Positions 1-6,879 of a stretch of 24,136 bases of DNA are shown here, piece after piece. Location: IMG/VR virus record IMGVR_UViG_3300005340_000200, positions 1-24,136 of that record, one strand, 5' to 3'. The notes under the pieces are model-generated. The model saw only the letters and a list, made by a program, of their open reading frames with translations. It did no database searches and was not told where the DNA came from. How positions within the stretch are numbered: position 1 is the first letter of the stretch; every line of letters begins with the position of its first letter. This DNA comes from a virus. The position numbers were made by a program, and so were the translations under genes.

Positions 1-20
1 CGTCGTCTCATGCCGCGATT

Positions 21-404
21 TTACTCTGATTTGGACGGATTGTCACTTTTCAGCAGCACCCATCGGCATACCTGTGTCCTGTTAGTCAGCCCGGTTTTAG
101 CGAATATCTCGCCGACGTAGACCTTTACCGTACCTTCGGTTAAGCTTAATTTTTCACCGATTTCCTTATTCAAATACCCTTCGGCGATCATGCCAGCGAT
201 CTGCAATTCCCTTAACGAAAGCGGCTTACCTAGAAGGCCAGATATCGCCGGCCGCCCGGTATTGCTCCTCGGCTTCCTGCAAGGCTGGCATATCTTGGCA
301 TCGCGGTTATTGTATTCGTACATCTGGAAATCGTGCCCACATCGGCAGCAATTTTTCCTATATGACGCCGAATAGATCGAGTCCGTCGAATTTAGCGCGC
401 CCAT
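21..404 (-). CDS. Zinc-ribbon protein with LuxR-type HTH
   Basis: A 127-residue putative DNA-binding regulator. The N-terminal part has two CxxC pairs (C19/C22 and C39/C42), as in a small zinc ribbon. Residues 62-117 match a LuxR/GerE-type helix-turn-helix: the LSLRELQIAGMIAEGYLNKE start, then a probable recognition helix near residues 89-105 (TEGTVKVYVGEIFAKTG). There is no receiver or autoinducer domain, so it would not be a classical two-component or quorum regulator. ATG at 404 overlaps the end of the upstream glycosyltransferase gene by 47 bases; this start keeps both zinc pairs, but no good ribosome binding site is visible. It is the last gene of the left operon. It could regulate the phage operons or host genes; target unknown. 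Confidence 0.8.
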   Translation of the reverse strand: MGALNSTDSIYSASYRKNCCRCGHDFQMYEYNNRDAKICQPCRKPRSNTGRPAISGLLGKPLSLRELQIAGMIAEGYLNKEIGEKLSLTEGTVKVYVGEIFAKTGLTNRTQVCRWVLLKSDNPSKSE

Positions 405-1248
405 ATTGTTCGACCAGTTTATGGCACTCCGCTTCCTGCCAAGGCTCCGCATCCACATTAAGATACTGCATCAGATCGGCGTACCCTTCCCACCATTCGG
501 GCGGAACTGCCGTCAAATCAAATGCAGGATCTCCCTGTGATGGCTTCTGTGGGGAACCGTACACTGACCAATTATAGCGCTCGTTGATAACTGCCAGCGT
601 ATCTCGCCCATGCCATCGGATTACCTCCGTCATCTTGTAAAGCGCCTGCTTAGCGAGCAACCGCCGTCGGCTGGAATACTGCAAGTGTAGTATTCCGCCG
701 CCGATATGCTTTACCGGCTGGAATGGCCGCTCCGGTAGACCCATCGGCGCGCGCTGGTGGAAGTCGTACCCGTTGCGCTGCTGCCAGTGAAACCGCGGAT
801 CGTCCTGAAACGCCGCGCTGGCGTGCTGCATCGCCCAGATACCGCTTCGGTGCTGCTGGTAGATGGAATCCCGGCAAGTGATCCAAGGAAGCTGCAGGAC
901 GTGCCCTGGCGGGATGTCTGCCACGATGTCGCGCATATGCGGCACGAGGTTCGCCGAGACCACTTCGTCAGCGTCGATTGTTACGACGTGGGTAGATTGC
1001 CGCATTCGGGCGAAATCAAGCAACCTTTGACGGTGCGCCATCTCCCGCCAGACCGGCTCCCGCTCGTAGATGACGGTCACTCCCTCGTCTATATTTTCAT
1101 CTATAAGGACTTGGCATATTCGCCGCGTGCCGTCCGTCGAACAGTGATCCAGGATCACCAGATGATCCACCCATCGAAGCAGCGCACGCGCCGACAGGCC
1201 GAGTACCCAGTCTTCGTTACGCGCTGGCATGATTGCGACTATCTTCAT
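358..1248 (-). CDS. Family 2-like glycosyltransferase
   Basis: A 296-residue GT-A-fold glycosyltransferase. The N-terminus MKIVAIMPARNEDW is the typical family 2 nucleotide-sugar-binding start, DHCSTDGT (34-41) follows, and IDADEV (91-96) holds the DxD metal/nucleotide-sugar motif. The C-terminal third has many aromatic and basic residues and no membrane segment, so it is probably cytoplasmic. ATG at 1248 is preceded by GGGAGA at good spacing; the frame continues upstream but that part is a shadow of the next gene. It overlaps the DUF7694-like gene by four bases (ATGA), which suggests translational coupling. Donor and acceptor cannot be inferred. It lies in a cluster with other sugar-transfer and methyl-transfer genes. 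Confidence 0.85.
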   Translation of the reverse strand: MKIVAIMPARNEDWVLGLSARALLRWVDHLVILDHCSTDGTRRICQVLIDENIDEGVTVIYEREPVWREMAHRQRLLDFARMRQSTHVVTIDADEVVSANLVPHMRDIVADIPPGHVLQLPWITCRDSIYQQHRSGIWAMQHASAAFQDDPRFHWQQRNGYDFHQRAPMGLPERPFQPVKHIGGGILHLQYSSRRRLLAKQALYKMTEVIRWHGRDTLAVINERYNWSVYGSPQKPSQGDPAFDLTAVPPEWWEGYADLMQYLNVDAEPWQEAECHKLVEQYGRAKFDGLDLFGVI

Positions 1249-1616
1249 ATCGATCTCCCGACATTCTCGACTACCGCGCTGAATTCCGGCAGCACTCTCC
1301 CATCGCCCTCCATGCATGCCCACAGGTGCAAGCAATGCGCGTGGATGTTGACGTACTGCGAACTGGGTGGCATCACCGCATAGGCATATCGCTCTCCAAT
1401 GAAGTCGGCCTTTACCATGACGGTATCGGCGTGCGATGGCGTCCAATCCTTGCGCGAATAGCTAACGTGGAGCCAAGGTTTCCCGTCATCCTTGAATTCG
1501 CAATCAACCAAGACGCGAAGTCCGCCGCCATTTTGCCGAATCTGGAATCCGTCACCCCATCTGCCGATTACCGTCCACCCCTTGGGGCAGATGAATTCCC
1601 ATCGAAACTCCGTCAT
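1245..1616 (-). CDS. DUF7694-like phage protein
   Basis: A 123-residue protein of unknown function. The second half (WLHVSYSRKDWTPSHADT, then YVNIHAHCLHLW at 89-99) resembles from memory the DUF7694 family of small phage proteins, whose mark is an aromatic-His-Cys-Leu-His-Leu-Trp end. The clustered His and Cys (H92, H94, C95, H97) could bind a metal, but that is inference. ATG at 1616 overlaps the stop of the upstream FkbM-like gene by four bases, and its own stop overlaps the next gene in the same way, so it is translated inside a coupled chain of sugar-modifying genes. Confidence 0.7.
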   Translation of the reverse strand: MTEFRWEFICPKGWTVIGRWGDGFQIRQNGGGLRVLVDCEFKDDGKPWLHVSYSRKDWTPSHADTVMVKADFIGERYAYAVMPPSSQYVNIHAHCLHLWACMEGDGRVLPEFSAVVENVGRSI

Positions 1617-2260
1617 AACCGCCCCTCGATCATGTTGGGATTCAGAAGCAGCACGTTGTCGCCGAAGTCTTGCATCAACGTCCACCCGGGCAGCATTTTA
1701 ATCAGATCGTCGCGCAGCGCCTGGCCGCGGTACAGCTCGACATCCTCGACTTCCATGAACAGATACCGCGTGCGCTCTAATGCCCTGCGGCCGCCGACGA
1801 TCATATCCCCCTCGGCGCCCTGGATGTCTACCCACAGCAAATCGATTTTGGTCAGCCAGTCCTTCGCGAAAATGGCATCCAGCGTCCAGGATGGAACGTG
1901 CGCGACTCCGGTAAACTGGACGTCTGGGTATCTGTCGTAATGGCCGGTCGGCCGACGGATCGATCCCGATGTGTGCGACCCGTCCGGAGACTCGCTGATA
2001 AAGAACGCCGATTCGCCGATGAATTCGGACACTACGCCCAGGATTAGCTTTCGGTTCTGGTCCAAACCCCGCGGGTGATCTAGAATCTTCTGCGCGTTCC
2101 ACATGTCCGGCTCGACCATGATGTAATGCGGATCTTCGCCGCATGCCGCGCGGAGCCATTCTTCGTCTTCGCCGGTGCGCGCCCCGAGTTCCACGATACA
2201 TGGACTCTCAATGGTCCGCATTACGCACCGGATTGCCGACTTCTCTGCGTCAGTTGCCAT
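1613..2260 (-). CDS. FkbM-like methyltransferase (second copy)
   Basis: A 215-residue probable SAM-dependent methyltransferase. VELGARTGED (23-32) corresponds to the glycine-rich SAM-binding motif I, and VEPDM (49-53) to the acidic end of the second strand. KIDLLWVDIQGAEGDMIVGG matches the conserved IDVEGAE-type segment of the FkbM family, whose characterised members O-methylate sugars or polyketide products. It overlaps the upstream FkbM-like gene by 11 bases; ATG at 2260 was chosen over an in-frame GTG at 2269. The two neighbouring copies are quite different in sequence, so they are probably not a recent duplication and may act on different positions or sugars. Confidence 0.75.
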   Translation of the reverse strand: MATDAEKSAIRCVMRTIESPCIVELGARTGEDEEWLRAACGEDPHYIMVEPDMWNAQKILDHPRGLDQNRKLILGVVSEFIGESAFFISESPDGSHTSGSIRRPTGHYDRYPDVQFTGVAHVPSWTLDAIFAKDWLTKIDLLWVDIQGAEGDMIVGGRRALERTRYLFMEVEDVELYRGQALRDDLIKMLPGWTLMQDFGDNVLLLNPNMIEGRL

Positions 2261-2861
2261 CGTGCCCACCGTGCCGCGCGAAGATCACGTTCTCGCCGTT
2301 CAAGTGCTCCATGCAGTAGCCCTGCAGCAACGCTAACTTCGTCAATTCAGCTTGCCGTCCGTCGTGCTCGACGCAGAAACATTTAGGCCGGCATTGTGGC
2401 CGAATCTGCATCATGCAGGCGAATAGCTCCGCGCTATTGCCCTCTACGTCGATATTAACGAAGTCGAAATCATGCCCAAACTGTGTGAACAGTTCCTGCA
2501 ACGTGATTGCCGGCGCCCAGAATCTCCCGTCGAACTGCGCTTTATCGCGCCACTTCTGATAGTGCGCGTCATTGCTCGTCCCGACGCCGGCCTCCGAATG
2601 TTGAAAGCGTGTTAGCTTGCGATCGGTTCCAACTGCTGCGCTAACGAGCTCGACGCGATCGCAGTTGCCGTACTCGATCAGCAGATCCAGGAACGGGCCC
2701 GGCGACGCTTCGACCATCACGCCGGACCAGCCGCGCTCGTATAGCGCGCGTGTGTTGGAGAACAGCTTCGGGTTGTAGGCGCCGATGTCGAGAAATCGCC
2801 CTGACTGATCACCAACGATTCGCAGGATGTGCTGCTCTTCGGCGTTCTGTGAATAGCTCAC
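2250..2861 (-). CDS. FkbM family methyltransferase
   Basis: A 203-residue methyltransferase of the FkbM type. YSQNAEEQHILRIV is the usual family start (SQxxEE), FLDIGAYNP (23-31) is the SAM-binding motif, GVMVEASPGP the next acidic strand end, and FVNIDVEGNSAELF the conserved family segment. Length is normal for a single-domain member. Start is GTG at 2861, with AAGG upstream, and GTGA overlaps the stop of the 45-residue zinc protein. Family knowledge suggests sugar O-methylation; the neighbouring glycosyltransferases support a role in finishing a glycan. Confidence 0.85.
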   Translation of the reverse strand: MSYSQNAEEQHILRIVGDQSGRFLDIGAYNPKLFSNTRALYERGWSGVMVEASPGPFLDLLIEYGNCDRVELVSAAVGTDRKLTRFQHSEAGVGTSNDAHYQKWRDKAQFDGRFWAPAITLQELFTQFGHDFDFVNIDVEGNSAELFACMMQIRPQCRPKCFCVEHDGRQAELTKLALLQGYCMEHLNGENVIFARHGGHDGN

Positions 2862-2995
2862 CGGCTTACCTTCTTTTTCTTAGCGCGTAGCTTTGGCGCA
2901 TTTGGACATCCTAATGCGTGGTCATATTCGCCGATCAGTTTCCTGATTCCCTTCGGCTTCATCGGTTGACCGCAATGTTTGCAGAGTTTATACAT
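2858..2995 (-). CDS. Small zinc-knuckle protein (45 aa)
   Basis: A 45-residue basic protein with one CxxC knuckle near the start (CKHCGQ, C5/C8), a further Cys in GCPNAPK, and a lysine/arginine-rich tail (LRAKKKKVSR). Its ATG lies inside the last codons of the upstream glycosyltransferase gene (ATGTATAA, eight bases shared) and its stop overlaps the GTG of the FkbM gene. The fit at both ends supports it as a real gene. It may be a tiny zinc-binding nucleic-acid-binding protein; function unknown. Confidence 0.7.
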   Translation of the reverse strand: MYKLCKHCGQPMKPKGIRKLIGEYDHALGCPNAPKLRAKKKKVSR

Positions 2996-3770
2996 TTCTA
3001 AACCTTGATCCTTCCAGGCTTTTGCCGTTTGCGTGACAGCCGACCTGCGTGAACAATTGCGGGTACAGATCCTGATCTTCGGGCTGCGTCGCCGCGTTCT
3101 GGCAGGCTTCGCGGTATAGCTTGTGGTGATACTTATAAGACAGCAACGTCATGATAGCCTGCTCCGTACGGTGCTCGTGTAGTTCCGGATGATCCTGCCT
3201 TAAATAACTCGCATCGAACGTAGTGGCCACGGGATTCAATGAGTATGTCATCCATTCCATTAGGAACTGTTGGACATTCCACGGGCCTTTCTGGAACAGC
3301 ATAAATCTCGCCACGCCATGTGGAGCATGCCCTTGGTGATGATGTTGGCCCATTACCAAAAAGCAATCGGCCTTACACCAGTTGAGATTATCGCAGCCGT
3401 ACGCGTTGAACAGCATCGTGCCGCCGATCCGCGCACACTCGTCGTATAGCATGCTGAAATCGTGGATCGGGAAGGTGTCGGCGTCAGTGTAGAGCACGAT
3501 GTCGCCCGGCTGGCAATAATGATCGAGCGCATGCAGGATGATAAACGGCTTCCAGCAGAACCAGCCGAACCCGCGCGGCTTGCGCTTCGGGTCCTGCGTA
3601 TCAGGATAGGTCCACAGCCATTTATTCAGGCGGTAGAACTCCTGGTCCATCAGCCAAGAGTCATCGTAGACGCGGACTTCGTCGGCACCGAAGCGCGGAG
3701 CGAACTCGACGATGCGGGATGTCGTCTCATCGTACGCCGCTCCGGAAAAGGTTATGTATAGCTTTTTCAA
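2988..3770 (-). CDS. Putative GT-A-fold glycosyltransferase
   Basis: A 260-residue protein with glycosyltransferase features: the start MKKLYITFSGAAYDETTSRI, an aromatic stretch ending in a cluster of Trp residues (FGWFCWKPF), and IVLYTDADTFPI with a DAD motif for divalent metal and nucleotide sugar. The later half holds His-rich segments (GQHHHQGHAPHG). It resembles hypothetical transferases in bacterial polysaccharide clusters, but I cannot assign a family number. Start is TTG at 3770, whose TTGA overlaps the stop of the preceding gene. Donor and acceptor unknown. Confidence 0.75.
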   Translation of the reverse strand: MKKLYITFSGAAYDETTSRIVEFAPRFGADEVRVYDDSWLMDQEFYRLNKWLWTYPDTQDPKRKPRGFGWFCWKPFIILHALDHYCQPGDIVLYTDADTFPIHDFSMLYDECARIGGTMLFNAYGCDNLNWCKADCFLVMGQHHHQGHAPHGVARFMLFQKGPWNVQQFLMEWMTYSLNPVATTFDASYLRQDHPELHEHRTEQAIMTLLSYKYHHKLYREACQNAATQPEDQDLYPQLFTQVGCHANGKSLEGSRFRNV

Positions 3771-4018
3771 TCTGTGGCCGCCTCAAAAAAAGATACGCAC
3801 CGATCAACATATCTGTCGCTTCCCATTTTCGCGATGTACTCGGACACATCGCACTTGCGAGTCACCACAAAGGGCTGATCTTTAATCATGAACGTGTCGC
3901 CGACATCGACCGGCTTCGGCGAACCGAAAATAAACGGCGGCGGCGTGCGCTGTAAGTACTCAAGCGCTATATCAGCCCCACATCCGGATGCGTCATATCC
4001 CTGGCCCCAATTTTTCAT
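3767..4018 (-). CDS. Hypothetical protein, first gene after promoter P1
   Basis: An 83-residue soluble protein that I do not recognise. It begins MKNWGQGYDASGCG and has a proline-rich stretch (RTPPPFIFGSPKP, 24-36) before a likely beta-rich half (VDVGDTFMIKDQPFVVTR). ATG at 4018 lies only eight bases after a strong -10 box, so the mRNA is predicted to start at or next to the start codon; the in-frame ATG at 4048 would fall inside the promoter and is rejected. Seven T residues near the end (about 3780) form a homopolymer, a place where sequence errors or slippage could occur. Confidence 0.75.
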   Translation of the reverse strand: MKNWGQGYDASGCGADIALEYLQRTPPPFIFGSPKPVDVGDTFMIKDQPFVVTRKCDVSEYIAKMGSDRYVDRCVSFFEAATD

Positions 4019-4026
4019 AGAATCCA

Positions 4027-4055
4027 AGTATCCGCTATACGGATACACTTGTCAA
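4027..4055 (-). promoter_or_regulatory. Promoter P1 with palindromic operator
   Basis: On the minus strand TTGACA (4050-4055) and GATACT (4027-4032) are separated by exactly 17 bases. Palindrome TATCCGCTATACGGATA at 4029-4045 lies over the spacer and the -10 box. The start codon follows the -10 box after eight bases, which predicts a leaderless or one-base-leader mRNA. It drives the left operon (4018 to 21). The same layout is seen at four other sites. Confidence 0.85.
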
Positions 4056-4062
4056 TAGCGGA

Positions 4063-4251
4063 TCATCTGGCATTTTCGGACTCACGCTTAACCATCAATC
4101 TGCATTTCGAGCACACGTTTCCTAAATCTTCTGGCATTTTCTTCGTATAGAAATTCTCGCCATCCACAGACAATCCGCACTTAGTCACCAAAACGCCGCA
4201 ATGCCACAGCGGATTCCGTCCACGCTTTTTCTTCGTCCATCCCATGCTCAT
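4063..4251 (-). CDS. Small Cys-rich protein (62 aa)
   Basis: A 62-residue basic protein with four main Cys: C18 and C25 in the first half (HCGVLVTKCGL) and C47/C50 in the VCSKCRLM segment, spaced so that a zinc site is plausible. The N-terminus is rich in Lys and Arg (GWTKKKRGRNP). ATG at 4251 overlaps the upstream glycosyltransferase stop by four bases. It is the last gene before promoter P1, whose -35 box begins only eight bases after its stop. Function unknown; related in style to the other tiny zinc proteins here. Confidence 0.65.
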   Translation of the reverse strand: MSMGWTKKKRGRNPLWHCGVLVTKCGLSVDGENFYTKKMPEDLGNVCSKCRLMVKRESENAR

Positions 4252-5000
4252 AATGGATCACTACCAGGCCAGCCCGCCGCCTTGCGTTTCACGAACAGAT
4301 TCCCGGAGTCCTGCCAATGCTGGTGGGTGTTAACTGGCTGTAAAAATTCAGGACAATCTTTTATATTCGCGAATTCGTCGCCTGGCCGCCGACCCCAATG
4401 TTGGTGAAGTTGGATAAGATCCGGCCTCGCCCAATAGACGCCCAGCTTTTCAGCCACTTCCTTCAGTTCTTCGTCGGCGTACATGTGGTGATATCCGGCG
4501 AACATCGGGCCGTTGCCTTGATACGCGCGCTTCACCCACTCGCGCCCGAACCAAGGGCTACCTGCGATTCGGTCGATATACGCGCCGCGATTCTCGCCGT
4601 ACTGTCGGCGCGCGGCCGGTGTATCTCCCCAGCGGTCGCCCGTGGGCTGCATGACACCGAAGGTCGTATCGTATGGCGTTGCGTTCGGTCGTCTCCATAA
4701 AATATCCGTAAAGTGGTCGAGACATTCTTCGCCGATCTCGTCCGCAGTCTTCGACCGGTCCGGTTCGTAATCATCGCCGCCGCTAACGATCCATTCCGCG
4801 TGCTGGTCATGCTCAACGACCCACTGCGCCAGAATGTTGACGCTCGGCGCCCAGCCGCGGTATTCGCCGGTCGGGATCTGCACCTCGCAGTCTATCGGCT
4901 CGCCCTGACGCAGAACCGCGACCTTGTAGCCCATCTCGCGCCATAGCGGGATCGTGCCGCCGCCCGGGCGGATGCTTGGGATTACGAACCAAACGCTCAA
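4248..5000 (-). CDS. Glycosyltransferase-like protein
   Basis: A 250-residue protein with a GT-A-like layout: the start MSVWFVIPSIRPGGGTIPLW, then EWIVSGGDDYEPD around residues 68-80, where the acidic run takes the place of the DxD motif. The middle segment FGVMQPTGDRWG followed by YIDRIAGSPWFGREWVKRAY recalls from memory a glycosyltransferase-like family seen in soil phages. A His-rich helix (LIQLHQHWGRR) lies near the C-terminus. Start is TTG at 5000, with GGTGAG upstream, and TTGA overlaps the preceding stop. It is probably a sugar transferase, but activity is inferred from the fold and from neighbours. Confidence 0.7.
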   Translation of the reverse strand: MSVWFVIPSIRPGGGTIPLWREMGYKVAVLRQGEPIDCEVQIPTGEYRGWAPSVNILAQWVVEHDQHAEWIVSGGDDYEPDRSKTADEIGEECLDHFTDILWRRPNATPYDTTFGVMQPTGDRWGDTPAARRQYGENRGAYIDRIAGSPWFGREWVKRAYQGNGPMFAGYHHMYADEELKEVAEKLGVYWARPDLIQLHQHWGRRPGDEFANIKDCPEFLQPVNTHQHWQDSGNLFVKRKAAGWPGSDPL

Positions 5001-5191
5001 GATCTCACCTTATCCCTTTCCGCTATTGCTTCTGCCCTTCCGGCTTCAGACAGCCTGTCCCATTCTGCCCAGCCGTATTCAGGCTCTGGCCAGTCGGCAG
5101 CAGCCATTTCAGCAGCAGTCGCCGCATGCACCGGGCAAGACCACAGCGGCGAGCAAGCATAAGGGAAACACTCCAAAGGCACACCTTTCAT
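4997..5191 (-). CDS. Hypothetical protein (64 aa)
   Basis: A 64-residue protein between two glycosyltransferase genes. It starts MKGVPLECFPYACSPLWSCP, with three Cys among aromatic residues, then becomes acidic and Trp-rich (ADWPEPEYGWAEWDRL) and ends in a charged helix (EAGRAEAIAERDKVRS). No family recognised. ATG at 5191 overlaps the stop of the upstream gene by four bases and has GAGG just upstream; the longer in-frame extension would run through the neighbour and is rejected. Confidence 0.6.
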   Translation of the reverse strand: MKGVPLECFPYACSPLWSCPVHAATAAEMAAADWPEPEYGWAEWDRLSEAGRAEAIAERDKVRS

Positions 5192-5847
5192 AGCCTCATA
5201 GCCTCCCTGCAATGGCCGTCCCATTCCGGAACGCGCGTCCATTCCCGCGCGCCCGCTGCGATCTTCGAGCACGTGTTGCCACCGTGGATCGACGCAATCA
5301 TAAGCGGTTCATCCCGAAATATCCCTGTACCATCAGGCTGCAGGGTCAGAGCTTCAACGCTCGCTATCTTCACGCCCTTATTGAACCAGTACAGATCGTC
5401 GCAGCCTTCCGACCGATCCGGAAACGGATGCCGCTCCCATGTTTCGCGCCAGTAGCACATGCTGGTGCCTATCGCGTAATTCGGGATTGACGCGCGATAG
5501 AGCCACGCTTCGGCGTCGAACGTGCATGGCGCTGATTCGTCCCAGAACAGCATCTCATGATAACCGAAGCAATCCGCGCCACTCGATTGCAGCAGCGCAA
5601 CCTGCTCGGCGATGCGGTTAGGATGGCTCCAATCATCGCTGTCCCAATGGCAGATGATGTCCGGCTTAATCGCGCCGCCTGCGTTGGCTTCATTCCGCAA
5701 TGCGCCTATCGATTTCTGCCCGTGATTGTCGTAACGGATCATGTATCGTTTCTCGTAAGTCTGCGTCTCGAAGCATCGTTCCGCGCGTGCTACCATTTCC
5801 GGCCGGCCGTTTGCCAGCATTACGCAGGCGACTATCGGCGCGCTCAT
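5188..5847 (-). CDS. Family 2 glycosyltransferase
   Basis: A 219-residue glycosyltransferase. MSAPIVACVMLANGRPEMV is a family 2-like start, and IICHWDSDDWSHPNRI (65-79) gives the DxD/DSDD metal motif with the usual WxHPxR continuation. TDSxx-like acidic and aromatic residues (EGCDDLYWFNKG) later in the protein probably form part of the acceptor site. No membrane segment is seen. It begins with ATG at 5847, overlapping the stop of the 39-residue protein. It is shorter than many family 2 enzymes but complete in its catalytic half. Confidence 0.85.
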   Translation of the reverse strand: MSAPIVACVMLANGRPEMVARAERCFETQTYEKRYMIRYDNHGQKSIGALRNEANAGGAIKPDIICHWDSDDWSHPNRIAEQVALLQSSGADCFGYHEMLFWDESAPCTFDAEAWLYRASIPNYAIGTSMCYWRETWERHPFPDRSEGCDDLYWFNKGVKIASVEALTLQPDGTGIFRDEPLMIASIHGGNTCSKIAAGAREWTRVPEWDGHCREAMRL

Positions 5848-5963
5848 CGGTATCCCGCCTCATACGTGCGCAGGCAGCGCCTGCAAGCGTAAACGCCGCC
5901 CATCGGCAAATAGATTGATCTGTGGAAGTGCCTGCACCACCAGCGGCAGATTCGCTCGATCAT
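5844..5963 (-). CDS. Tiny Cys/His-rich protein (39 aa)
   Basis: A 39-residue protein: MIERICRWWCRHFHRS, then a hydrophobic stretch, then VYACRRCLRTYEAGYR. C6 and C10 with H12 and H14, and the closing CRRC pair, make a small zinc site likely. ATG at 5963 overlaps the stop of the upstream zinc-ribbon gene (ATGA), and its own stop overlaps the glycosyltransferase start, so its reading frame is fixed at both ends. Too short for a function assignment. Confidence 0.6.
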   Translation of the reverse strand: MIERICRWWCRHFHRSIYLPMGGVYACRRCLRTYEAGYR

Positions 5964-6238
5964 TTGTCCATCCTCACGTTCTTGGTGATCGCCGGCCCAT
6001 TGCCCTTGCGCGTCGTCTTTTTGACGAGCATTTCCGGCGTACAGTATCGCCATTTGACCGTGCGGCAACCGTCTGCCGGGCAGCGCCTGGGCGACACCGG
6101 GCCCGATTGCGGCCATTCGTGACCGCACTTCTGGCACTTGTTGATCGTGATGCCCATCAGCGCGTTACCTTCGCAGTTAGGGCAACCATGCCGGCCGCAC
6201 TCGTCGCCGAATCGATACCCGCAGAATTCGCATTGCAT
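5960..6238 (-). CDS. Double zinc-ribbon protein
   Basis: A 92-residue protein with eight or more Cys in pairs: CEFCGYRF, CGRHGCPNC, CQKCGHEW and CPADGC. The pattern resembles tandem rubredoxin-like zinc ribbons found in small phage proteins that bind nucleic acid or protein partners. The long start (ATG 6238) is chosen because it keeps the first ribbon; it overlaps the preceding gene by 82 bases. A shorter start (ATG 6157, 65 residues) would begin exactly at the upstream stop with a TGATG junction and keep only the second ribbon. Both forms may be made. Confidence 0.65.
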   Translation of the reverse strand: MQCEFCGYRFGDECGRHGCPNCEGNALMGITINKCQKCGHEWPQSGPVSPRRCPADGCRTVKWRYCTPEMLVKKTTRKGNGPAITKNVRMDK

Positions 6239-6522
6239 ACTTCCACCATGAACCGCTTGGGAACGCGCGCCCCACCGTCGAACTTTTCGGGCAGTTGTCC
6301 GTCTTCGATGTACGCCCATTGCCGATCTGTTAGTCCGTCGATTTCGTTGCCAACGTCGCGCACCAGCCCAACCATCGCCTGCTTTCCTTGCGCACGTAAG
6401 TCCTCAGCGCGTTCTGCCGCTTTACGAAATGTGTCGTAATGAATCATGCTGATCACGTCAACTTCATTCTCGAGGTCTGTATCTTCGACCTCTTCAGTTA
6501 CCCACTCGTAGCCGACGCTCAT
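6157..6522 (-). CDS. Hypothetical protein (121 aa)
   Basis: A 121-residue acidic protein with no recognised domain. The first part, YEWVTEEVEDTDLENEVDV, is strongly acidic; the centre is a likely helical segment (FRKAAERAEDLRAQGKQAM). The last 27 residues are of simpler composition and lie in DNA that also encodes the first zinc ribbon of the next gene, so this tail may be shaped by the overlap. ATG at 6522 overlaps the stop of the small membrane protein by four bases. Confidence 0.65.
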   Translation of the reverse strand: MSVGYEWVTEEVEDTDLENEVDVISMIHYDTFRKAAERAEDLRAQGKQAMVGLVRDVGNEIDGLTDRQWAYIEDGQLPEKFDGGARVPKRFMVEVCNANSAGIDSATSAAGMVALTAKVTR

Positions 6523-6638
6523 CGCGTCACCGCAATCGTGACGAGCTTCGCCACTCTGTTCTGCGCCAGTTCAAATTGCGGCAGCGCGAACACGTAGAAA
6601 ACGATCAATCCGAAACAAACCGGGAAAAGTAGTCTCAT
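6519..6638 (-). CDS. Small single-pass membrane protein (39 aa)
   Basis: A 39-residue protein, MRLLFPVCFGLIVFYVFALP followed by a polar tail. Residues 3-19 form one hydrophobic segment that could be a membrane anchor or an uncleaved signal. The start at 6638 is supported by AGGAG seven bases or so upstream; an in-frame extension to TTG at 6776 exists but would run through the structured leader. It is the first gene after promoter P5 and the 200-base leader. Its first 12 bases equal those of the exported protein gene at 20416. Function unknown. Confidence 0.6.
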   Translation of the reverse strand: MRLLFPVCFGLIVFYVFALPQFELAQNRVAKLVTIAVTR

Positions 6639-6843
6639 ATTGCTCCTAAAGAACCCGCCGCCAACTACCTCCCCCGAGATTTGCCAGCGGCGGGCCGAGT
6701 CGAACACAATGAAGTGAGATTGAGTTGTGTAGGCGTGTTTGGGATGACGCCTCGTTTTTAACTTTATCCGCGCCAAAACGTTTAGGATTGGATCTTGCCC
6801 GCATCAAGGCTAACCCCGGACAAGCTCACATTCAATCTCACAT
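6639..6843 (-). promoter_or_regulatory. Structured leader RNA behind promoter P5
   Basis: No convincing gene lies in these 205 bases, although a 52-residue frame (6646-6804) and an in-frame TTG extension of the next gene are open. The transcript can fold in an ordered way: the 5' end GTGAGATTGA (6832-6841) pairs perfectly with TCAATCTCAC (6714-6723), enclosing CTTGTCC (6818-6824) with GGGCAAG (6794-6800) and AGGCGT (6747-6752) with ACGCCT (6731-6736). A further perfect stem, CCCGCCGC (6687-6694) with GCGGCGGG (6654-6661), sits just before the AGGAG of the first gene. This is the layout of a sensor domain followed by an expression switch, but no known riboswitch class is recognised. Confidence 0.5.
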
Positions 6844-6847
6844 GAAC

Positions 6848-6876
6848 AGTATCCGCCATACGGATGCTATTTGCAA
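6848..6876 (-). promoter_or_regulatory. Promoter P5 with palindromic operator
   Basis: Minus-strand -35 TTGCAA (6871-6876) and -10 GATACT (6848-6853) with a 17-base spacer. The operator TATCCGCCATACGGATG (6850-6866) differs from the consensus palindrome at its last base, and the -35 box differs from TTGACA at two bases, so this may be the weakest of the five. The first two ATG codons downstream are each followed directly by TGA. It drives the operon from 6638 to 4063. Confidence 0.7.
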
Positions 6877-6879
6877 GTA

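Noticed and set aside
757-1383. Long plus-strand open frame opposite the left glycosyltransferase gene
   Set aside because: No ribosome binding site or recognisable motif, and it mirrors a well-supported minus-strand gene.
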